From Leeia speluncae (GTDB lineage: Bacteria; Pseudomonadota; Gammaproteobacteria; Burkholderiales; Leeiaceae), in the NCBI RefSeq assembly GCF_020564625.1, contig NZ_JAJBZT010000016.1, positions 1 to 41,103 of the forward strand: a DNA stretch of 41,103 bases, given 5' to 3'. Below are positions 34,610 to 41,103 of the stretch, one piece after another. Under the pieces are notes generated by a model. That model searched no databases, was not told the origin of the DNA, and was given only the letters and a program-made list of their open reading frames with translations. Numbering within the stretch: position 1 is the first letter of the stretch; each line of letters begins with the position of its first letter. Position numbers and translations under genes: made by a program.

Positions 34610-35875
34610 TTAAATTTGACTAGTTGGCAAGGGTTGTAGTTTTCTTAAGTGGATGGCAATAGATGTTGAAACCATTAAGATTAGAAATAAAAAGCCGGCA
34701 ACCGCAGTCCAATGACCAAGCCCCCACATTAAGCCAGAAGTCGTACCTAACATACTAGAGCCTAAATAGTAGAAGAATAGGTATAAGGCGGATGCCAAGG
34801 CGCGCGCCCTAGGAACACGGCGGCCAACCCAACTACTTGCAACGGAATGCGCCCCAAAGAAGCCAAAGGTAAATACACCCACACCGATCATCACGATCCA
34901 GAGGCTATTGGCCAAGGTAAACAATAACCCAACCACCATCAGTAGCGGCATAATCCAAAGCACATTTCGCCGTCCAATTTTATCAGCCCATTTTCCAGAC
35001 CAAGTGGACCCCACCATACCTAATAGGTATAAGGTAAACACGAGTCCGATTTGGCTATGAGAAAGCCCAAAAGGTGCTGCGCTTAAACGATATGCAAGGT
35101 AATTGTACAAACTAACAAAACACCCCATTAGCGTAAAAGAAACCGCAAATAACCAGCGTAGTCCTCTGTCTGAAAAATGCAGTTTTAGATCACTAACAAA
35201 CATTTCTACATTAAGCGGCGTGGATTTAAAGTGTCTGGATGGTGGCAAAAATTTCCAGAAGAAAAAAGCAGAAACTAGACCAATTGCCCCTAATGTACCA
35301 ACGGCAAACTGCCAGCTATACATTCCCGCTAATGCGGAAGACAAAAACCGAGCACTCATTCCACCTAAAGCACTTCCCGCAATGTATAAGCCCATGGACT
35401 GCCCTAATGACTGAGGTTCGATTTCTTCACTTAAATACGCCATGGCAGCCGCAGGTAAGCCAGACATCGCCACCCCAAGCAAGGTGCGCAATATCAAGAG
35501 TTGGCCAAATGATTGGGCAAATGCACTTAGCACGGTCAAAATGGCGGCGAGTGCTAACGCTAAATTCATTAAGGGTTTTCTACCAAACCGGTCGGCCGCT
35601 AGACTCGCAGGAATAAGAGAAATTGCCAATGCGCCAGTGGAAGCCGAGACCACCCCACTCGCTTGTGCGGGGGACAATTGAAACACATCAGAAAACACCA
35701 ACATTAATGGCTGAAAGCCATAGAGCAATGCAAACGTGGATAAGCCACCAAAGAACATCGCACCATTTGCACGACGAAAGGCAGAGGTTCCAGCTTGCAA
35801 TTTCATTGGGGCAAGATTTTCAATTGGATTTGTTTTCATCATTCCAGCTGGCAAAGCAGCGGCGGCGGCAGGCAT
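34610..35875 (-). CDS. MFS transporter, YnfM-like
   Basis: 421-residue major facilitator with 12 predicted membrane segments after a soluble N-terminal tail of about 35 residues. MFS loop motif ADRFGRKPLMN between segments 2 and 3, repeated as ADKIGRRNVLW in the second half. It resembles E. coli YnfM (a putative arabinose or drug-efflux type transporter), which is likewise divergent from a LysR gene (YnfL). AAGGAA lies seven bases before ATG 35875. Substrate unknown; probably controlled by the LysR protein encoded across the 155-base gap. Confidence 0.9.
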   Translation of the reverse strand: MPAAAAALPAGMMKTNPIENLAPMKLQAGTSAFRRANGAMFFGGLSTFALLYGFQPLMLVFSDVFQLSPAQASGVVSASTGALAISLIPASLAADRFGRKPLMNLALALAAILTVLSAFAQSFGQLLILRTLLGVAMSGLPAAAMAYLSEEIEPQSLGQSMGLYIAGSALGGMSARFLSSALAGMYSWQFAVGTLGAIGLVSAFFFWKFLPPSRHFKSTPLNVEMFVSDLKLHFSDRGLRWLFAVSFTLMGCFVSLYNYLAYRLSAAPFGLSHSQIGLVFTLYLLGMVGSTWSGKWADKIGRRNVLWIMPLLMVVGLLFTLANSLWIVMIGVGVFTFGFFGAHSVASSWVGRRVPRARALASALYLFFYYLGSSMLGTTSGLMWGLGHWTAVAGFLFLILMVSTSIAIHLRKLQPLPTSQI

Positions 35876-35896
35876 TTCTATATTCCTTTTATCAGA

Positions 35897-35921
35897 TAGC
35901 GTACAAGCTGACTAGCGTACA
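35897..35921. repeat. Direct repeat TAGCGTACA between MFS and LysR genes
   Basis: Two exact copies of TAGCGTACA at 35897-35905 and 35913-35921, 16 bases start to start, 22 bases upstream of the MFS start. It may be a regulator site. Confidence 0.4.
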
Positions 35922-36030
35922 TTGACTGTAACTAAAGCTAGTTGTGCGCTGTTGTAACATCCATCTTATGCTCGCCTTTTTTAGTCGTCCAATATATATT
36001 TAATCTGTTTTTAATATTTTTAAAATATAT

Positions 36031-36921
36031 ATGGAACTACGTCATTTACGTTACTTTGTTGCGGTAGCCGAAGAATTGCACTTTAGCCGTGCAGCAGAAA
36101 AATTACATATTGGCCAACCGCCTCTTAGCCAACAAATTCAAGCGCTTGAACAAGAAATTGGCACACCGCTATTTGAGCGTAGTAAACGGCACGTAGCCTT
36201 AACGGCAGCTGGAAAACGCTTTTATGAACACGCGAAGCAGATCCTTGCAACAGTGGAATCTGCTGCGTTAGAAGCCAAGCGAATTGGGATTGGGGAAGAA
36301 GGTGAGCTCAGAATTGGTTTCACCTCGTCTTTACCGTTTAGCAATTTATTACCTAGAGCAATTCAAGCTTATCGTCTGAAATATCCAAAAGTACGATTAT
36401 CGCTACGAGAGATGTTTACTTTAGACCAATATCAGGCACTTCAAAATGATGTATTAGATATTGGTTTTGTGCGTTTTACGGGCCTAGATGCGCCTGAAGG
36501 TATTTTGCTAAAAGAAATTGGTAGAGACCCGCTTCAGCTTGTGGTACATGACTCCCACCCGCTGGCAGCCCAAGCGAAGATCAAAGTGGAAATGCTAAAA
36601 GAAGAGCCTTTTGTTTGCTACCCACTTGGCACCGGTTCTGGACTACGAAATTTGATTAGGCGCCTTTGCCATCAAGCGGGTTTCGAACCTCACATCAGCC
36701 AAGAAGCAAGAGAAGCAACCACACAGATTGGTTTGGTTGCAGCAGGAATTGGCATATCCATGCTGCCGTCGCCATTAGCATTGGTGCAAATTCCTCATGT
36801 GAAATTCCTACCAATTGATGAAGAGGACGCTTACATTGCAATGGGGCTAGCAACCATTGCACGTGCAAATAATGCCTTGGTTACTAATTTCTTAAAAACA
36901 CTACAATCTCTTGATGAATGA
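36031..36921 (+). CDS. LysR-family transcriptional regulator, YnfL-like
   Basis: 296 residues. N-terminal helix-turn-helix at 1-60 (MELRHLRYFVAVAEELHFSRAAEKL, then GQPPLSQQIQALEQEIG), linker helix, then an effector domain from about 92 with GIGISMLPS near the end. Similar to CatR/BenM-like regulators. ATG 36031 has no ribosome site and is preceded by a very A/T-rich stretch (35990-36030), so the transcript may have a very short leader. It is divergent from the MFS gene, its likely target, and convergent with the membrane-protein gene 12 bases away. Confidence 0.92.
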   Translation: MELRHLRYFVAVAEELHFSRAAEKLHIGQPPLSQQIQALEQEIGTPLFERSKRHVALTAAGKRFYEHAKQILATVESAALEAKRIGIGEEGELRIGFTSSLPFSNLLPRAIQAYRLKYPKVRLSLREMFTLDQYQALQNDVLDIGFVRFTGLDAPEGILLKEIGRDPLQLVVHDSHPLAAQAKIKVEMLKEEPFVCYPLGTGSGLRNLIRRLCHQAGFEPHISQEAREATTQIGLVAAGIGISMLPSPLALVQIPHVKFLPIDEEDAYIAMGLATIARANNALVTNFLKTLQSLDE

Positions 36922-36933
36922 AAATGGAAGGGA

Positions 36934-39033
36934 TCAAAATCCAAATTGCGCTCTAAATATTGCCCCAAGATGTTGAAGACCTTGAGATGCTAAGGAGGAC
37001 TCAGCAACAGAGATAGATAGTTTTCCTCGCCATTCTTGTTGAGTTAAGGAGCCAGGAATTGTCCCTTCCGATCGAAAAGTCACTTTATAAAGCGGCACAT
37101 CTGAATATAGCTGCCCGCCTTTTTCTCTTAGTAAAAGATCGCCCCCATGTTGAGAGGCTAGTAGAACTTCACTAATGGCATGCACGGGTTCTGCAGAGAT
37201 AGATTCCAAATTTAAAGGAATAGTTACGAGCGGATCTGCTTCTAAAAATAACGAGCCGGTTGCCCCTTTTTGGATTAAGTTTCTTTGCTCTTCATTTAAA
37301 TACGTCACGGCTTGAAAGTGATCGTGATTGGCAACTAAAGCAATCGTCTCTCCATCTTGTAGCCACTCTCCTGATTTAAGATCAGGATTTAGCCACTGAA
37401 AACTCCCTTTAAAGGTTGCTTTCTTTTGAAGCTGATCACCTAAGGAGTTTTGTAGTTGTTTCTCTGCCTGAGCTGTCACTAATTGGGCAGTTAGCACTTG
37501 CAGTAACTTCCGCTGTTCATCATTAAACACAGATGAGGCAAGGGCAGACTGCATCCATTGAATTTTTGCATCAATATTTGCACTAAAATATTCACTCTCT
37601 GGTGAGGCAAAAGCGATCATTAGCTGATTTGCTTTGACGGATTGGCCATTTTTTAAAGACGATTGAACTAAGTAACTATGCCTTGGCGCATAGATGATTT
37701 CGTATTGACTAGGCCTTAACATGGCCGCCGTTTTTAGGTGTGTATCATAAGGAATAAAACAACCGATCAGCACAATCAACACAATAGCAAAGGTGCGCTT
37801 CACATGTTTGCCTTGGCTAAATACCGCCCAATTTTCGTGCCAATATTTTAACTCAGACCAAAATGGACGAATCACAAACCAAATGATTTCGACTAAAAAT
37901 AGGAAGATGCCTAATGCCTTGATGAAAAAGCTATAGACAAGTAAGGCAATCCCTAAGAAAATCACTAGCCGGTAAATCCATGTTACCCAAGCAAATGCGA
38001 TTAAAAAGCGCTGACGCTTTTTCTCAAAATACTCGGGAACCGGTAATTCAACACCGAATAGCTTTTGTCTTAAATGCCATCTTGCCATAGCAAACGCACG
38101 AGCATGTAAGTTGGGAATATCCAGAAAATCCGATAATAAAAAGTAGCCATCAAAACGCATGAATGGGCTAGCGTTAATCAATAAAGTGGCAATCCATGTC
38201 GTACTAGCTAATAAAAAGGTAATCGACGATAACGTACCTTCTGGTACCAATAGCCAAGTGATCGCCGCCCAAACCGCAATCACTAGCTCTGTCACAATCC
38301 CGGCACTGGCCACAATTAGCCGCTGCTTTCGGTTTGCTAATCGCCAAACATCATTCGTATCGGTATAGGCAACGGGAAGTAGTACTAAAAAAGCAATGCC
38401 CATTGTGGGAATCCGGCATCCCATTCGCTTTGCTGCGATTGCATGGCCTAACTCATGCATCAACTTTAATAGGAAAAGCGTGATGCCGTAGGCTAATAGA
38501 CCATGCCAAGAAAACGTATCTAGCATGGTGGCAAAAAAGCGGTCCCAAGATTGAATAATGCCGAGTAACGCTGCAATTAATCCAAAAACAGTCACGCCTA
38601 GGAAGGTTTTAGAAAATAAGAAATCACTTTTCGAGGCTAACCAGGTAATCCAAGCATCTGGTTTAACGAGCGGCACGCGAAAAAAAAGATAATGGTGCAA
38701 CAACCATTGCCCTACTCCCCCGCGCATTTTCTTTAACACTCCACTCATTTTGGCGGCTTGGCCAACGTCGGGAATCAGTAATTCATTAGCAGCTAGAAAC
38801 GTAATGACCTGCTCAAACGCTTCTGCATCAATCTTTAGCGTGGTTGACCGATGAATGTCTTTAATAATTTCAAGCGGATCCCCCATTGACCAACGGCTGA
38901 CTACTTCAAATGTCAGCCAATCTAATCGATAAAATTGGTTTTTGGTGGGGTCATACAAGGTATAGTGCGGGCTGCCATCGGTAAAATGGGCATCTGGCAC
39001 CAACTCTAACTCTTGTCGTAGCGATGGGAGCAT
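36934..39033 (-). CDS. PqqD-like / M50 zinc protease / lipoyl-adaptor fusion membrane protein
   Basis: 699 residues in three parts. (1) 20-90: PqqD-like winged-helix domain (YTLYDPTKNQFYRLDW, then DPLEIIKDIH and VITFLAANELLIP), a fold that recognises peptides or leader segments. (2) 140-425: a polytopic M50 domain with zinc motif HELGH (His193, Glu194, His197) and the third ligand Asp295 in RFDGYFLLSD, and about eight membrane segments. (3) 440-699: a periplasmic HlyD-like adaptor (IIYAPRHSYLVQSSLKNGQSVK, a short coiled-coil part around 490-540, and a beta-barrel part). Every catalytic residue of M50 is intact. It begins 1 base after the adaptor gene, as the last gene of a three-gene operon with an Ig-like secreted protein. 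The role, export or maturation of that protein, is inferred. Confidence 0.85.
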   Translation of the reverse strand: MLPSLRQELELVPDAHFTDGSPHYTLYDPTKNQFYRLDWLTFEVVSRWSMGDPLEIIKDIHRSTTLKIDAEAFEQVITFLAANELLIPDVGQAAKMSGVLKKMRGGVGQWLLHHYLFFRVPLVKPDAWITWLASKSDFLFSKTFLGVTVFGLIAALLGIIQSWDRFFATMLDTFSWHGLLAYGITLFLLKLMHELGHAIAAKRMGCRIPTMGIAFLVLLPVAYTDTNDVWRLANRKQRLIVASAGIVTELVIAVWAAITWLLVPEGTLSSITFLLASTTWIATLLINASPFMRFDGYFLLSDFLDIPNLHARAFAMARWHLRQKLFGVELPVPEYFEKKRQRFLIAFAWVTWIYRLVIFLGIALLVYSFFIKALGIFLFLVEIIWFVIRPFWSELKYWHENWAVFSQGKHVKRTFAIVLIVLIGCFIPYDTHLKTAAMLRPSQYEIIYAPRHSYLVQSSLKNGQSVKANQLMIAFASPESEYFSANIDAKIQWMQSALASSVFNDEQRKLLQVLTAQLVTAQAEKQLQNSLGDQLQKKATFKGSFQWLNPDLKSGEWLQDGETIALVANHDHFQAVTYLNEEQRNLIQKGATGSLFLEADPLVTIPLNLESISAEPVHAISEVLLASQHGGDLLLREKGGQLYSDVPLYKVTFRSEGTIPGSLTQQEWRGKLSISVAESSLASQGLQHLGAIFRAQFGF

Positions 39034-39034
39034 A

Positions 39035-40393
39035 TTACAAGCCCAACGTCTGACGAATAACCGCTAGCGGTTTTCTAGCCGCCCAGTAGACAAATGGCAC
39101 CCAAGTCGTGGATATCTTGGCGGTCCCTTTTAGACCTAAATGACCAGTTTCTTCAGGCGATAGTGTTGCACGAATACGATAGGCGTAATTTCCCTCTGGA
39201 CGTGAGGTTGCATCAAACGACATATACCGAACTGTTGCTGCAACAGAAGAAAATGGTGATGCGGCTGGATAAAAAGTTACATGGTCCCCGGCCTGAATTG
39301 GAATTGCATCTGAAACGGATAACCAACTTTCAATCTCTAAATGATTTAGGTTTGCGAGCCTGAGTACACGTTCCCCCGTTTGAACAGGTTTACCAAGCCA
39401 CTCTGCTGCATTATCAAACACAGCCACGCCGTTACTAGGCGCTTTGATGATTGAGCGAGATAAAAGCGATTGCAAGTATGCCAATTCCGCTTGTTTTTGC
39501 TCGACTTTTCCGGCAAGAGAAGAAATATCCGTGTTGGTTTTTCCCTCCACCAAAGATTCTGCTGCCTTTTGACGATACTCGGCCTCTGTTGTACGCAATT
39601 CACTTTCGGCAATGTCTAAACGACCAGTTAGGGCGGTTTGATCCATTTCAAACAATGGATCCCCCTTTTTAACCGACTGATTCGGTTTCACCAGAAATTG
39701 GCCAAATACACCATCTAAAGGCACACGAATGACGGTAGGTTCAGCGGCGACAATTTCAGACTGAGCCAACACACTCATTCTTACAGGGAAAAAAGTCGCG
39801 GCAACCAGCAATACCGCCAAAATAAACTTTGGTCGATGGTGAAGTGGTTTTTGCTTCCATTTTGGATCTTGTAACCAATGGAGTAATCCCAACGCATGTT
39901 TTTTCTTACGTTGAAATTTGCCCCAAGCAAATGTCCAAATTTGCATCCACTCTTGCATGATGGTGCAGCTACTTTGCGTCCAGCTCATATCCGCCGCAAT
40001 AAGTAGCCCGGTTGCTTGCTCTGGGTCATCCGCTGGTTGACCAATAGGCAACCACATCACAAAATTAGGCAACCACTCTAACCAATCTGCAGCCGCCTCT
40101 TCATTTAATTCATCAGCCGTTAAAATCTTAGCACTAGCGTAAGTTGCATTTAAATACCGGCACAATCGATCCATCGATTGAACATAAGGGGCATTTTTTT
40201 CAGGTTGGATCACGCCAGATAAGGCAATTACGCCTTGTTTTGCCCCCCAAAAAACCGATTGGCGATACGGCAATAGCTGTTTTGAATCATTGACGAGTAG
40301 GAAAGCGAGTTCGTCTGCTGACTTCGCCTGACGTGCTCGACCGCCTAACGTCAGCAGGTCGAGCAACGGATTGGTTGAATTGACTTCAGACAA
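39035..40393 (-). CDS. HlyD-family membrane-fusion protein with N-terminal GAF-like domain
   Basis: 452 residues. Residues 1-165 form a cytoplasmic domain that looks GAF-like (ELAFLLVNDSKQLLPYRQSVFWG, then WLPNFVMWLPIG and ATGLLIAAD). A single membrane segment follows at about 188-208 (KFILAVLLVAATFFPVRMSVLA), then the periplasmic adaptor: lipoyl-type half motifs around RVPLDGVFGQFLVKPNQSVKKGDPLFEMD, a coiled coil near 250-310, the second half KAPSNGVAVFDN, and a beta-barrel domain. It starts 3 bases after the stop of the Ig-like gene and is followed by the M50 fusion after one base. No ABC ATPase or outer-membrane channel gene is adjacent in this window. Confidence 0.88.
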   Translation of the reverse strand: MSEVNSTNPLLDLLTLGGRARQAKSADELAFLLVNDSKQLLPYRQSVFWGAKQGVIALSGVIQPEKNAPYVQSMDRLCRYLNATYASAKILTADELNEEAAADWLEWLPNFVMWLPIGQPADDPEQATGLLIAADMSWTQSSCTIMQEWMQIWTFAWGKFQRKKKHALGLLHWLQDPKWKQKPLHHRPKFILAVLLVAATFFPVRMSVLAQSEIVAAEPTVIRVPLDGVFGQFLVKPNQSVKKGDPLFEMDQTALTGRLDIAESELRTTEAEYRQKAAESLVEGKTNTDISSLAGKVEQKQAELAYLQSLLSRSIIKAPSNGVAVFDNAAEWLGKPVQTGERVLRLANLNHLEIESWLSVSDAIPIQAGDHVTFYPAASPFSSVAATVRYMSFDATSRPEGNYAYRIRATLSPEETGHLGLKGTAKISTTWVPFVYWAARKPLAVIRQTLGL

Positions 40394-40396
40394 ACA

Positions 40397-41103
40397 TTAA
40401 GCCCTTATTTTAATAGGAGATGCGCTTTGCAAACGGCTAATTGGGCTTCCTTGTTTGGCCTGCAAAACTTGCTCGTTAAAAGATAACTTATTAGTAGCTA
40501 TCTTCCCTACTCTAATTTTGAACACGGTTGATGCTGTTCTGCCATCATTATCTCTTGCAGTGACGACAATTTCGATGATCGAATCTACATCTGCCGGCGG
40601 AGTTCCTTGGAAGCGCCCGGATGTTGCATCAAAATGTAGCCAAGTAGGTAATGCTTTGCCATCAGATAGCTGTGCGGTTAGTTTAACAACGGCATCTTCT
40701 TGGGTATGAACAAATGCGTCTGCTGGCAATTTAAAATCCACATCTGCATTTTTTTCATAAATCTGATCTTGAACACCGTTATATACCATCAAGTTCACTT
40801 CATCGGCCTTAATCACCGGGATTCTAAACGCTCCCACGCCCACCTGGGTCAGATTGTCTTCTATTGATGAACGCTGATTGAAACTTTGTACCACGCTCAA
40901 ATCTGGCAAGGTAGAGACAGGCGCCGTATTCTCGAAGTTTGTATCTACGCTAGCCGCAATAATATTAGAGAACGGTGCATCTGTAGTTGTTTCCTGCGTT
41001 GGGCTTGTGGTTGTATCATTTGATGCAGGTGGCGTTTCCGTTGTTGCGGGTGGCGTAGTTTGAGGCTCAACCACAGGCGAAGTTGGAACAATTGGCTGTG
41101 TAT
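40397..41103 (-). CDS. C-terminal end of an Ig-like-domain secreted protein, 5' end outside the window
   Basis: The frame is open from base 41103 to the stop at 40397, so at least 235 residues are the C-terminal part of a longer protein; there is a GTG at 41074 but no reason to take it as a start, since the same low-complexity Pro/Thr sequence continues through it (TQPIVPTSPVVEPQTTPP). After this Thr/Pro/Ser-rich linker and an Asn/Asp-rich part come a putative Ig (He_PIG) domain at about 100-195 counted from the GTG (LPTWLHFDATSGRFQGTPP, then TARDNDGRTASTVFKI) and a short tail ending ASPIKIRA. No RTX repeats or cell-wall anchor are visible in this part. It is probably a large surface or secreted protein served by the two membrane proteins encoded after it. 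Confidence 0.78.
   Translation of the reverse strand, partial: TQPIVPTSPVVEPQTTPPATTETPPASNDTTTSPTQETTTDAPFSNIIAASVDTNFENTAPVSTLPDLSVVQSFNQRSSIEDNLTQVGVGAFRIPVIKADEVNLMVYNGVQDQIYEKNADVDFKLPADAFVHTQEDAVVKLTAQLSDGKALPTWLHFDATSGRFQGTPPADVDSIIEIVVTARDNDGRTASTVFKIRVGKIATNKLSFNEQVLQAKQGSPISRLQSASPIKIRA

Noticed and set aside
35103-35925. Several overlapping plus-strand open frames
   Set aside because: They lie antisense to the MFS transporter gene and have no ribosome site or recognisable protein pattern.
40397-41074. Complete small gene starting at the GTG at 41074
   Set aside because: The same Pro/Thr-rich reading frame continues past it to the window edge with no stop and no ribosome site, so it is the end of a longer gene.

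Overview
The window looks like chromosomal DNA of a moderately low-GC betaproteobacterium, most likely of the Neisseriales. This is inferred from housekeeping order and protein style: the trpS-scpA-scpB-rluB block with a long trpS, PilU, an Fnr gene beside a hemN-type gene, and a dapE/prmB block. I cannot name the genus. No tRNA, rRNA, insertion sequence, prophage or CRISPR array was recognised.

Layout. (1) 1-7826, myo-inositol utilisation: a minus-strand operon (periplasmic binding protein, permease, ATPase, and iolC running off the left edge) faces a plus-strand operon (RpiR-type iolR, iolG, a second Gfo/Idh/MocA oxidoreductase). The intergenic region carries a GGAA-N6-TTCC palindrome over the iolR -35 region. 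(2) 8034-11718: ushA, then a LacI-type regulator divergent from a hydroxypyruvate-isomerase-like TIM-barrel gene, with two copies of a TGCTACCGGTAGCA-type operator between them. (3) 11790-16341: two zinc metallopeptidases, PepN and an M61/PDZ enzyme. (4) 16522-20008: an intact HemN-fold protein that has lost the radical-SAM cysteines, behind a perfect FNR box; then fnr; then a YhaJ-like LysR regulator. (5) 20021-29426: a long minus-strand block: lrgA, lrgB, a PHP phosphatase, yciO, a small M50 protease, trpS, scpA, a lipoprotein, scpB, rluB, and a FleS-like sensor kinase without a visible partner regulator. (6) 29709-33532: pilU, yffB, dapE, prmB. (7) 33618-36921: a retropepsin-like protease divergent from a small Trp-rich protein, then an MFS exporter divergent from a LysR regulator (ynfM/ynfL-like pair). 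(8) 36934-41103: a tight minus-strand operon encoding the C-terminal end of a secreted Ig-like repeat protein, a membrane-fusion protein with a cytoplasmic GAF-like head, and a PqqD-like/M50/lipoyl-domain membrane protein.

Two places stand out. The last operon looks like a dedicated export or processing module for a large surface protein. It combines an M50 zinc site, a PqqD-like recognition domain and two adaptor proteins, with no ABC ATPase or outer-membrane channel inside the window. The second is the HemN pseudoenzyme: every other part of the HemN fold can be followed, the iron-sulfur motif is gone, and its promoter appears to be a class II FNR-activated one, which argues for a real anaerobic role rather than decay.
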